Assembly: GCA_003049485.1 (NCBI GenBank) | Contig: PYST01000552.1 | Location: 1-17,117 of the forward strand | Source of the DNA: Ophioceras dolichostomum | Lineage: Eukaryota > Ascomycota > Sordariomycetes > Magnaporthales > Ophioceraceae | Reading direction: 5' to 3' | DNA length: 17,117 nt | Shown: piece by piece, positions 1 to 7,455 of the stretch | Position numbering within the stretch: position 1 is the stretch's first letter | How the letters are laid out: the number at the start of each line of letters is the position of its first letter | The notes under the pieces: generated by a model | The model's database searches: none | What the model was told of the DNA's origin: nothing | The model's input: the letters and a program-made list of their open reading frames with translations, nothing else | Position numbers and translations under genes: made by a program

Positions 1-90
1 CCCCGCCCCGCACCTCTGTGGCAGAGATCTCTTAGGAATACATCCTCTTCTCTACCATTTTATACGTGCCCCCAGTGCCCTGTATTAAAG

Positions 91-972
91 GAGGCCGAAT
101 CGCTAGAAGTGTTGGTAATGGAGACGACGAAGAGGGTGCTGGGAGAGGAGCATCCCTCCACGCTGGCCAGCATGGCCAACCTGGCGTCGACGTACAGGAA
201 CCAGGGCCGGTGGAAGGAGGCCGAATCGCTAGAAGTGTTGGTAATGGAGATGACAAAGAGGGTGCTGGGAGAGGAGCATCCCTCCACGCTGGCCAGCATG
301 GCCAACCTGGCGTCGACGTACAGGAACCAGGGCCGGTGGAAGGAGGCCGAATCGCTAGAAGTGTTGGTAACGGAGACGGCGAAGAGGGTGCTGGGAGAGG
401 AGCATCCCTCCACGCTGATCAGCATGGCCAACCTGGCGTCGACGTACAGGAACCAGGGCCGGTGGAAGGAGGCCGAATCGCTAGAAGTGTTGGTAATGGA
501 GACGAGGAAGAGGGTGCTGGGAGAGGAGCATCCCTCCACGCTGACCAGCATGGCCAACCTGGCGTCGACGTACAGGAACCAGGGCCGGTGGAAGGAGGCC
601 GAATCGCTAGAAGTGTTGGTAATGGAGACGAGGAAGAGGGTGCTGGGAGAGGAGCATCCCGACACGCTGACCAGCATGGCCAACCTGGCGTCGACGTACA
701 GGAACCAGGGCCGGTGGAAGGAGGCCGAATCGCTAGAAGTGTTGGTAATGGAGACGAGGAAGAGGGTGCTGGGAGAGGAGCATCCCGACACGCTGACCAG
801 CATGGCCAACCTGGCGTCGACGTACAGGAACCAGGGCCGGTGGAAGGAGGCCGAATCGCTAGAAGTGTTGGTAATGGAGACGAGGAAGAGGGTGCTGGGA
901 GAGGAGCATCCCGACACGCTGACCAGCATGAACAGTTTGGCTTTCACTTGGAAGAGTCAAGACCAGCACAGA
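91..972 (+). repeat. Seven tandem 126-bp units (TPR-coding minisatellite)
   Basis: Units begin at 91, 217, 343, 469, 595, 721 and 847, each starting gaggccgaatcg. Units 5 and 6 have the same coding sequence. Across complete units only codons 10, 12, 13, 23 and 26 vary. Unit 7 follows the consensus to about base 930 and then diverges. The near-identity points to recent unit duplication or homogenisation. Confidence 0.95.
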
Positions 973-1083
973 GATTCTTTAAAGCTAATGAAGGAATGTG
1001 TGCAAGCTCAGCAGCAAGTCCTCGGTCCAGATCACCCGAATACTCTATCATCTTTGGCAATGGTAGCGAGGTGGAGTAGTTAG
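91..1083 (+). CDS. TPR-repeat protein, 3' part (fungal NLR-type C-terminus)
   Basis: Frame 1 reads through seven 42-residue repeats with the kinesin-light-chain-type TPR pattern: a helix with MANLASTYRNQGRWKEAE, then a helix with SLEVLVMETRKRVLGEEHPDTL. The last repeat diverges (SLAFTWKSQDQHR), and a half repeat containing VLGPDHPNTL ends at the TAG at 1081-1083. In filamentous fungi such near-identical TPRs usually form the ligand-sensing C-terminus of NACHT or NB-ARC NOD-like receptors involved in non-self recognition. That family context is known; membership here is inferred, because no nucleotide-binding domain is present. The frame is open to base 1, but residues coded by 1-90 are not TPR-like. 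The first ATG in frame is at 109. The gene is therefore a partial copy, a truncated pseudogene, or has its 5' end cut off by an assembly join. Open frames on the other strand are shadows, because the unit length is divisible by three. Confidence 0.75.
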   Translation, partial: EAESLEVLVMETTKRVLGEEHPSTLASMANLASTYRNQGRWKEAESLEVLVMEMTKRVLGEEHPSTLASMANLASTYRNQGRWKEAESLEVLVTETAKRVLGEEHPSTLISMANLASTYRNQGRWKEAESLEVLVMETRKRVLGEEHPSTLTSMANLASTYRNQGRWKEAESLEVLVMETRKRVLGEEHPDTLTSMANLASTYRNQGRWKEAESLEVLVMETRKRVLGEEHPDTLTSMANLASTYRNQGRWKEAESLEVLVMETRKRVLGEEHPDTLTSMNSLAFTWKSQDQHRDSLKLMKECVQAQQQVLGPDHPNTLSSLAMVARWSS

Positions 1084-1309
1084 AATGAATCTGCAATATA
1101 ATTATACTTTTCTAAGCGGTCACCACCTTCCTCAACATCTGCTTATTACGATAAAGTTTTCGTCTACACTCTGCCCTAGTCTCACGAAATCAAACTCGGT
1201 AATCTGCTTTGGGGCCATCAGTGACGTTCGAATCCTCGTCACCGGCTTTGTATCAATTACCATGGCTGGTGCGAAAAGAAAGGCACCATAGGAGCAAACT
1301 GGATGTAGT

Positions 1310-1591
1310 TGTTGATTGTGTTGACTGATGATCACTAATCATCAGAGTTTTTGACCGCAAAGCCTCGAGTGACCACGAGGCTCTAGCCAAGTCACAACAT
1401 CAACGACTACGCCAACGATTGCCTCAGTTAACGTCATTGACCTTCCACCTCTCCCTGTACTTAAAGAGAGGGACTCTCCCTCTGTCTCTTCCATAGAACC
1501 GAGCTTAGAACATAACGAAAAATTGAACCTGCTTTGGCAACCCCTCTCATTCCACACGCGTGCAATTGCTCTCTACCTGGGCCTTCCAACA
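1310..1591 (+). repeat. 5' LTR (family 1, copy A)
   Basis: This 282-bp copy starts TGTTGATTG and ends CCTTCCAACA, giving a TGTTG...CAACA terminal inverted pair. Its ends were fixed by comparison with copy B, whose target duplication is exact. It shares several diagnostic segments with inverted copy B that differ in direct copy C, for example around 1328-1372 and 1429-1450. Confidence 0.85.
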
Positions 1592-1996
1592 CTGATCAGT
1601 GCTACCTGGCAAGGTAGTACAGATAAGCTAAGAAGAAGAGATCTTTCGAGACGTGGACCATTCTGAGTCAATCCAGCGCCAATTCTACGCTCTTGAGATG
1701 CTCCATCATGTCTAACAGGAGTTTCGTTTTGGACCTCGTGAGCCTTAGTTCTCTCCTCCCCTAGATAACGTACTGACGAGCGGACGTCTTCCGTGACCCA
1801 ATCGTCAGGCGCTCCTATCGCGCAACAACCCCGACAAGAGAAGTGGAGGTCGATTTGGACTTCGTGAGCCTTGTAGCCTTCCTCTTGACGGATGACTGAT
1901 CGCTGAACGTAGCGATCATCCACTCTTTTCATCATTCTTCCCTTACCTTATACTTCTTCCTTTTTCTCTCCTCTTTACGACCTATCTCCCTCCAAC
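1592..1996 (+). other. Retroelement 5' leader, no supported gene
   Basis: This segment lies between copy A and the gag start. It holds two diverged copies of a motif of about 35 bp, near 1728 and 1852, both with ggac(c/t)tcgtgagcctt. An 8-bp-stem hairpin lies at 1897-1918 (TGATCGCT, loop gaacgt, AGCGATCA). A pyrimidine-rich stretch precedes the gag ATG. I could not identify a primer-binding site with confidence. Confidence 0.5.
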
Positions 1997-3336
1997 ATGT
2001 CTGCCTCTCTGACTCCCTCAGCTGCAAACCCCAAGGACGACGCCCTCCAAGCCATCCTTCGGACAGTTGATCTACCCCATCTGCCACTACTCTATGACGA
2101 AGATGCACTCACAACCGTCAGTCCAGAGGACGACGAGGAACGCGACTTGATGACCGACAAAGAAGTCAATACTCTTGCCCTCCGGTGCTTTGCAGAATAC
2201 CGAATGTCGAAGCAAACGTTCGAGCGCAACCTTCTTGTGGACTTCTGCGAAGACTCTATGGGCTGGAAAAAGGACAACTTCGCCCGCATTTAACGTTGAC
2301 CTTCGGAAAGCTCTCAAGCTGTTTTTTCACGGACGCGGTGTCTACATCGGTCCTAGCACTGGCCGTAGCTATATCCAACTCGCCAACCTTTGCGACCAAA
2401 TTATGAAGGACAACGTGACTCTTCCCGACTGGCCTGATGACGAACCACAGAAATGGAGCAACGAGTACCTAGCCTACCTAACAAAGTATTCTGACCGCAA
2501 GCCCGCCCTCCGACCATCTACACCTCCTCCTCCTCCTAACAACCTTCCTCCGCCCGGCCAGAGCACAGGGAACCAATTCACTCCTCCCCCGTCTGAACTT
2601 ATTCCTCGGCCATTGCCTGGCCCTCCCCAAAACACCTGGCCAAGCCACGTCGCTCCTCTTTCCAAAAAAGATGGAATTCCCATGGATCCCTACCAGACGC
2701 TTCCACCGGTCCCTTACGCGAACATCACTCCCGATGCTTCCAAGGTCGTTGCTTTCTTCAAGACCTGGAACAAGGACAACAACATCTCCGGTGCAGCCTA
2801 CGAAGTACTTGACGACAGAACCCGACTTTTTTTGAGAAACTGTCGCATCCATGCTATCGAGCCTGCTGGATTCCATGCGATCTACCCGATGATTCTCTTC
2901 GGACGAGCACAAAAGTGCTTCACCTCGAAGCTCAAGGACACCATGACGTTCACCATGATGTATATGGTCTCAAGAAGCAATTCGACATAGATACGAAGTA
3001 CTCCGAGTACTGGAATACCTGGACGAAAACATCTTTTTCGCAGCTCCGAAACTCTCTAGAGAACGCCGGGAAGAGCAGCGAAACAATGCTCCAGGACATG
3101 CTCGACAAACTTTGTCTCTGTCAAGAAGCTCTCGGCTCTGGCTACGAAGGAGACAAACATCTGGTGCAAGCAGTGGCTTCTGTTTGTGGAGACCACCCTG
3201 TTTTCACTATGGCCCTTCTTCGGACGCCCCAGACCTACGAAGAGCTCGACTCAGACCTTCACTCGTCCTTGAAAGCTTCTGAAAACATTACAGTCCGCAG
3301 CAATTCTACACTGGCCGCAACAGGGATAAACCTCCC
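1997..3336 (+). pseudogene. gag-like capsid gene, frame-shifted
   Basis: The ATG at 1997 opens about 98 codons and stops at 2291-2293. The protein signal continues in frame 3 from about 2290, with a VDLRKALKLFF segment, a proline-rich linker and MILFGRAQ. It then returns to frame 2 near 2970, with YSEYWNTW, SQLRNSL and GYEGDKHLVQAV. The last part resembles the C-terminal capsid region of fungal LTR gag proteins, where a helix with GY..D.HL is followed by an acidic DLHSSL-type segment. At least two frameshifts break the gene, so it is not expected to make a full capsid protein. A third shift near 3298 leads into FYTGRNRDKP, which still reads like gag. No zinc knuckle is visible. Capsid identity is inferred from pattern memory and from the position just after a 5' LTR. 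Confidence 0.65.
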
Positions 3337-3486
3337 CTGCTCGAGACAGACGATAACCCCGCCGACGCCATGACTAAAGCTAACCCCAACCAAGCCCTCG
3401 CCAAGTTCGTAGATATTAACGAACTTACCGTCCGAGTGCAATGCTGGGTTGACCGCACCAAAGGCAATGCAGAGACGGCCACTTAG
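3337..3486 (+). pseudogene. C-terminal remnant of copia-type pol (RNase H end)
   Basis: Frame 1 reads TDDNPADAMTKANPNQAL, then KFVDINELTVRVQCWVDR, and stops at 3484-3486. The NPAD.MTK motif with a following helix and a W-V at the end is typical of the last residues of RNase H in fungal Ty1/copia polyproteins. The start is approximate, because the junction with gag lies somewhere around 3325-3345. Everything normally between gag and this tail is absent, so the remnant marks a deletion of most of pol rather than a gene of its own. Confidence 0.65.
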
Positions 3487-3512
3487 TGGCAGCCTCTGTT
3501 GCTCAGCAGCTT

Positions 3513-3794
3513 TGTTGGAAGGCCCAGGTAGAAAGCGATTGCACGCGTGCGGTATAAGAGGGGGTTGCCAAAGCAGGTTCAATTGTTCATATGTTCTAAG
3601 CTAGGTTCTATGGAAGAGACAGAGGGAGAGTCCCTCTCTTTAAGTACAGGGAGAGGTGGAAGGTCAATGACGTTAACTGAGGCAATCGTTGGCGTAGTCG
3701 TTGATGTTGTGACTTGGCAAGAGCCTCGTGGTCACTCGAGGCTTTGCGGTCAACAACTCTGATGATTGGTGATCATCAGTCAAGACAATCAACA
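3513..3794 (-). mobile_element. Solo LTR, inverted (family 1, copy B)
   Basis: This is a 282-bp LTR in reverse orientation. On the minus strand it runs TGTTGATTG...CCTTCCAACA. It is flanked by identical 5-bp sequences, AGCTT at 3508-3512 and AGCTT at 3795-3799, which is the target-site duplication of an independent insertion. No internal region adjoins it. It is therefore a solo LTR left after recombination between the two LTRs of a full element that had landed in the older copy's 3' interior. Confidence 0.9.
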
Positions 3795-3819
3795 AGCTTG
3801 TTCCATTATGGACTTCGGC

Positions 3820-3831
3820 AAAAGAAAAGAG
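3820..3831 (+). other. Polypurine tract candidate
   Basis: The run aaaagaaaagag lies four bases before copy C. This is where the plus-strand primer of an LTR retroelement is expected. Once the solo LTR and one AGCTT are removed, it is the true end of the interior. Confidence 0.5.
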
Positions 3832-3835
3832 CCAG

Positions 3836-4116
3836 TGTGGATTGTGTTGACTGCTGAGCACCAATTGTCAGAGTTGGTGAATGCAGAGCCTTGGTTGACC
3901 ACGAGGCTCTTGCCAAGTCACAACATCAACGACTACGTCAACGATTTCCTCAGTCAAGGTCATTGACCCTCCACCTCTCCCTGTACTTAATGAGAGGGAC
4001 TCTCCCTCTGTCTCTTCCATAGAACCTAGCTTAGAACATATGAAGAATTAAACCTGCTTTGGCAACCCCTCTCATATCGCACGCGTGCAATCGCTTTCTA
4101 CCTGGGCCTTCCAACA
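3836..4116 (+). repeat. 3' LTR (family 1, copy C)
   Basis: This 281-bp copy starts TGTGGATTG, with one change in the terminal motif, and ends CCTTCCAACA. It is clearly more diverged from copy A than copy B is, for example around 3854-3895 and 3946-3990. Either the element is old or the two flanking LTRs do not derive from one insertion. Confidence 0.85.
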
Positions 4117-4681
4117 GAGATCGTACCGCATTCAAGCGAGAATGGTCTTGCGAAGCCCGTCAGCGGCGACGGGAATAGTCGAGGGCCTTGAACTAAAGGC
4201 ATCAAGACGGGTATTTGGCACTAGGCGAACAAAATTACGGTAGGGAAATGGTCACCCCCGCCGCTGGAACCTCGGAAGCTGCCGAGACCTCGGACGGCGA
4301 GCTCATCAGGGCGAGTGCGCGGAGGGGAAAACGCGAAATTCTGCATGTTTGCCGTGCTGGTTTGTTCTACAGAGTGCGTTGGAATGCCCCAGGCTTCGTT
4401 GTGTTGGTTCATTCTACAGGGTACGTTGGAATGATGCAGGCTGGCGGGCTAGCAGGGTGCTTGGAATGGTAGCCACAGGATTACGGAGAAATGCAAAGAG
4501 TGGGATAGAAAAGTCGACCGTTTGTGGATCTGATGGTGTGGGTACTGGGAAGAGAAGCACAAAAGTTTCAAACGCCCAAGGGAAAATATACATATATGCC
4601 GGCCAAGGAACAAAGGAAAGCTGTTGGGGGAGAGGAAGAAGAAAAAAAGACAGAGAACATGGTAGAGAGCGTACACGCTAT
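4117..4681. other. Intergenic, no supported gene
   Basis: The reading frames here are short and have no recognisable domain. An imperfect direct duplication (4356-4394 and 4403-4441) and a purine-rich stretch near 4620-4670 are the only structures seen. Confidence 0.5.
4356..4441 (+). repeat. Imperfect 39-bp direct repeat, 47-bp period
   Basis: Segments 4356-4394 and 4403-4441 match at 31 of 39 positions by eye. Shared cores are ttctacag, cgttggaatg and caggc. Origin unknown. Confidence 0.6.
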
Positions 4682-4860
4682 TGTCACGGGCACAGATCGC
4701 AAGATGTACAGATCGCAGGATGTGGGGTCACATCACGTGATGGGGTCATGTCACGTGACTACAACTCACAACCTAGTTCACTCGCCGATCTCTATTCTAG
4801 TTTAGACCTCTTCAAGGCACAACAACGTCTCTTCCTCTTCTCCTTGTTCGACCCTTGACA
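4682..4860 (+). mobile_element. Solo LTR of a second family, 179 bp
   Basis: The segment begins TGTCACGGG and ends CCCTTGACA, so its termini are an inverted TGTCA/TGACA pair with TG...CA ends. It is flanked by GCTAT at 4677-4681 and GCTAT at 4861-4865, an exact 5-bp target duplication. Inside, two short tandem duplications stand next to each other: a 16-bp pair (4692-4723, one mismatch) and an 18-bp pair (4723-4758, two mismatches). The second pair carries two palindromic CACGTG sites, which look like enhancer elements. A CT-rich stretch precedes the 3' end. The strand is a guess from this layout. Confidence 0.8.
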
Positions 4861-4861
4861 G

Positions 4862-5028
4862 CTATAGAAAATAAGGACATGAATTTGATCATGTGATGCT
4901 GCCCGGAGGTTTCTTTCCCACTACTCCTCCTTGCGCTCCAAATANCTATAGAAAATAAGGACATGAATTTGATCATGTGATGCTGCCCGGAGGTTTCTTT
5001 CCCACTACTCCTCCTTGCGCTCCAAATA
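4862..5028. repeat. Exact 83-bp duplication separated by one N
   Basis: Bases 4862-4944 and 4946-5028 are identical and are separated only by the N at 4945. If N is g, this is an 84-bp tandem repeat. More likely two contigs that overlap by 83 bp were joined without merging. Treat the downstream end of the neighbouring minus-strand gene with care. Confidence 0.9.
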
Positions 5029-5066
5029 CGTTTCCCGCACTAAGGCGAAATACTGCTTCATGCTAT

Positions 5067-6359
5067 TCAACAGGTCCTCCTCGAAGACTTGACCAAAAAC
5101 AGAGGCATCCGCCGCGGGGGAGGAGTCCAAGGGGCTTGCGTCCCAACCCCTACACTGCTGCGCTCGCTCACTTGAGCCACAAGCAGCTGAAGATCTCGAT
5201 GTAGCCTCTGGAACTTTCGAGTCTGTGCATCACTAACTCCAGAAGCGTTGAACTGACAGCCCACGCCCCTGTTCCTGAGGCTCGGGAAAGCCGTCTCAAT
5301 GAGCCCACCGACCGAGCGTTTGTTGTGGCTTGCGAATTCGGCCGCGTTCTCCAGCATGTAGCGGCGATTCTGCGCCTCGACTGATACAGCGTGAATCCGC
5401 CGAACAGATTCGTCGTACTCCCGCTTGATGGCCTTCCTCTCACTCTTTGGGGCGCGTTTTTCCTCGCGCTGCTCGGACCTCTTCGCCGCAATTAAGTTAT
5501 CCTGCTCATCGGCGATCCTCTCGGCCTCGTCGGTCTGCCTTTTCGCCTTTGCCCGGAGTGTGTCCCACCCGGCCCAGTCGTAGACTGCGGACCCGTCGGC
5601 CGCGATCTTGGCCGCGTCACTCTCGCGTTGCGCCACCGTTTTCGCAACCACGGCCATCGCCTCGTTTGCTTGAGCCACCAGGCGATCCGCTAGCTCGTCA
5701 TGTCGGAACAGCCACCGCCGACGTATATTCCACCAGCTTGGCGGGCTGATAAAATGCTCCAAGGGTTTGAATAGGAGGCTGCCTGCTATACTGCGCATTT
5801 CGTCTTGGAGGTTGACGATGGCGTCGCAGTGCTCTCTCCAAGCCTGCAGGTCGCACGGAGGCTCCGGCGGTGGTGTACTTCGGTCCTGGTCCGCGCTGTC
5901 ATCCCCAGTGGCTTCCACGAACACCCAGTCTGGGTGGATGCCTGCCTTGGAGACTCCGATGATGTCTCGATGAATGCATACATTCGGCCACTTCTTGCAC
6001 TCGACGACCGCGAATTCGGGGGATTCAAGGAGCTCCCGCTTCTTCTTAACGGCCTCGAGGGCGACATAGTCACGCGTGGGAGGGCAAATCGCCGTCGCCA
6101 TCTGGTTGATTGTGGCCGCGTGGCTGTTGGGAGAGTCCTTGGCTATCGCGGCAACCAATATGCGACCGAAGCCGTTGCATGCGAGTTCGGGGACGCATTC
6201 CAAGACGAGACACAGGAGCAAACTTATCCCCCAGACCTTCTTGGGGATGACCCCAAGCACGAGCCGGAGCAAGGTAGAGCCACACGAAGCCGCCATGCGT
6301 AGAAGCGAAGCCGCCATGCATATAAGCGATGCCACCATGCGCAGAAGTGATGCTACCAT
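5067..6359 (-). CDS. Unrecognised protein with hydrophobic N-terminus and helical C-terminal half
   Basis: This is an uninterrupted 430-codon frame, and I do not recognise the family. Residues 1-28 are four 7-residue repeats (M-x-A-S-L-L/I-x). A hydrophobic stretch follows at about 29-60 (LRLVLGVIPKK, ISLLLCLVLECV), a possible signal peptide or membrane anchor. A Cys-containing region at 65-150 has ICPPTRDY, VCIHRDIIGV and HPDWVFVE. A Pro-rich linker spans about 155-170, and a charged, probably coiled-coil region about 215-345 includes KRSEQREEKRAPKSERK. The start is uncertain: each repeat carries an in-frame ATG and none has A or G at -3. A TATATA on this strand (6691-6696) lies upstream, but the transcript would first meet the ATG at 6635 of an 82-codon frame. 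From about residue 397 the natural-looking sequence continues in another frame to a TAG at 5005-5007. A role at a membrane or outside the cell is only inferred. Confidence 0.6.
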   Translation of the reverse strand: MVASLLRMVASLICMAASLLRMAASCGSTLLRLVLGVIPKKVWGISLLLCLVLECVPELACNGFGRILVAAIAKDSPNSHAATINQMATAICPPTRDYVALEAVKKKRELLESPEFAVVECKKWPNVCIHRDIIGVSKAGIHPDWVFVEATGDDSADQDRSTPPPEPPCDLQAWREHCDAIVNLQDEMRSIAGSLLFKPLEHFISPPSWWNIRRRWLFRHDELADRLVAQANEAMAVVAKTVAQRESDAAKIAADGSAVYDWAGWDTLRAKAKRQTDEAERIADEQDNLIAAKRSEQREEKRAPKSERKAIKREYDESVRRIHAVSVEAQNRRYMLENAAEFASHNKRSVGGLIETAFPSLRNRGVGCQFNASGVSDAQTRKFQRLHRDLQLLVAQVSERSSVGVGTQAPWTPPPRRMPLFLVKSSRRTC

Positions 6360-6369
6360 GCGTTCGCCG
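6286..6369 (-). repeat. Four 21-bp repeats at the start of the 430-codon frame
   Basis: Units lie at 6286-6306, 6307-6327, 6328-6348 and 6349-6369, each with the pattern ga(a/t)gc(c/t)(g/a)ccatg followed by a variable tail. Each unit supplies one in-frame ATG on the minus strand, so changes in unit number would lengthen or shorten the N-terminus by seven residues. Confidence 0.85.
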
Positions 6370-7380
6370 TTGATCCTTAGATAATTCTACAACGTGGCGG
6401 CAGGCCTCGCCCAACCGAAGAGTCGCCGCCATCCTGTGGGGGTGCCTTGATTTGGGTCACCCGGAGGCATAGTTGACGTGGAAAGAGCACTGCGAAGGGA
6501 GCCGCGGAAGTGAGCCTGGATACTAGGTAGCCAGAAAGGAAGCGGTGTTTTCGCTCTGCCCGACGAGTAGCGGTGGTCGTCGTCCAACTCGTAGGAAAAG
6601 TGAGGGTGGTAGTTTTGATGTATTGTGGCTCCCATGAGGTGGGAGAGGGATAAGAAAAAACACTGCCCTGGGTGGGGGAGATCCCATAATTATATAGAAA
6701 TCGGCCCGTAGGCGCAAAGGAGGGAAAAGGAACAGTAGCAGGTTTTCCTCTAAGAGGTGACTGAAAGGGGTATCACGTGACTACCCACCCAGGCTGCGAT
6801 ACACGGTGGAGGTAGGTTCCCTACAAAGACTATGATATGCGACTTAAAGGTTGAAGATCGTCTTGAGCACTGTCTCTACCCTAGTTTCCAAAGTAAACCG
6901 TCACAATACGGGGATGGATTTAATCAAATATATCCAATTCGTCGTTTCCTTATTTTCTAGTATTGATTCCAGCCTTGTAAAGCCGCCTTTTGTGCCCCAA
7001 AACTGCCTTTTTGTTTCCCAAGATTACTTTCCTGTCCTGGAAAACTGTCGTCTACGACAAAGAGAGTCAAGCACCCTCCAATTTTGACAGTCTCCGAGGG
7101 CGGGCTTTAACCATCTCCCAAAGTGTCTCGAAAAAAGGGCCCCGCGCATCATGGTAGGTAGGTACCTTAGGTGAGTGCGCGCTCAAGAGAGGTGTCAAGC
7201 TGAGAGCTGAGGTTGTCACCCCGGCTTTCTCAGCCTTGCCTGGCGAACTCGTCTTTAGTCAGGCACCAACCTACCTTCTCTTTTCGTACCACTTCCTACG
7301 TCTTGCGAATCTACTGTAATATCTTATCTCTTGGTCTATCACGCACTTTTTGTCGCGTCCTTGTTCCTCCCTCGCGTGCT
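6370..7380. other. Intergenic region with weak promoter signals
   Basis: No coding sequence is supported beyond an 82-codon minus-strand frame (6387-6635) with no recognised domain. Seen here are a TATATA on the minus strand (6691-6696), a TCACGTGA site near 6773-6780, and a palindromic GGTAGGTACCTTAGG-type motif at 7153-7171 of a kind often scattered in Sordariomycete spacers. Confidence 0.4.
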
Positions 7381-7455
7381 AGCGCCATCGTCACCTTCAT
7401 CGACTTGTCGTGCAAGGCCATCATCACTGGAACCTACGAAGTGGTCTCGACTGGG
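7381..7455 (+). pseudogene. Possible remnant of the N-terminal helical domain of a fungal NLR/ankyrin protein
   Basis: Frame 1 reads SAIVTFIDLSCKAIITG and then TYEVVSTG before a TAG at 7456-7458. The pattern A.xIVTFIDxxxK.I.GTYEV is like the first helices of the fungal N-terminal domain that precedes NACHT or ankyrin modules. There that segment is followed by a ten- to twenty-residue link and further helices, which are not found here. There is no in-frame ATG close upstream, although a tgctag just before could be an old splice acceptor. The match rests on one short segment and may be chance. Confidence 0.3.

Larger units (their letters stand above)
1310..4116 (+). mobile_element. Defective Ty1/copia-like LTR retroelement (gag plus RNase H tail only)
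   Basis: The element is bounded by LTR copies in the same orientation at 1310-1591 and 3836-4116. Its interior carries a gag-like frame from 1997 and, directly after it, a short piece that reads as the C-terminal end of a copia-type RNase H. In Ty1/copia elements RNase H is the last pol domain, whereas Ty3 elements end with integrase, so this order supports copia. About 1.9 kb of interior is far too little for protease, integrase and reverse transcriptase. A purine tract (3820-3831) lies just before the 3' LTR. A later inverted solo LTR interrupts the 3' interior. No target duplication is seen: gtagt precedes and gagat follows. The copy cannot move by itself; whether it could be mobilised in trans is unknown. 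Confidence 0.75.

Noticed and set aside
60..947. Long open frame on the minus strand and a second plus frame across the TPR array
   Set aside because: The 126-bp unit is a multiple of three without stops in these frames, so they are automatic shadows. Only frame 1 gives a TPR pattern and a proper divergent end.
91..972. CRISPR array
   Set aside because: Units are contiguous, coding and 126 bp with no spacers.
1220..1250. tRNA-like TTCGAATC motif with a stem
   Set aside because: The stem is gtgacg/cgtcac with a ten-base loop, not a T-arm, and no acceptor or anticodon arm can be built around it.
1310..3794. Reading copies A and B as terminal inverted repeats of a DNA transposon around the gag-like frame
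   Set aside because: B alone has its own AGCTT duplication, ends are TG...CA, and a third copy lies in direct orientation. This fits LTRs, not transposon termini.
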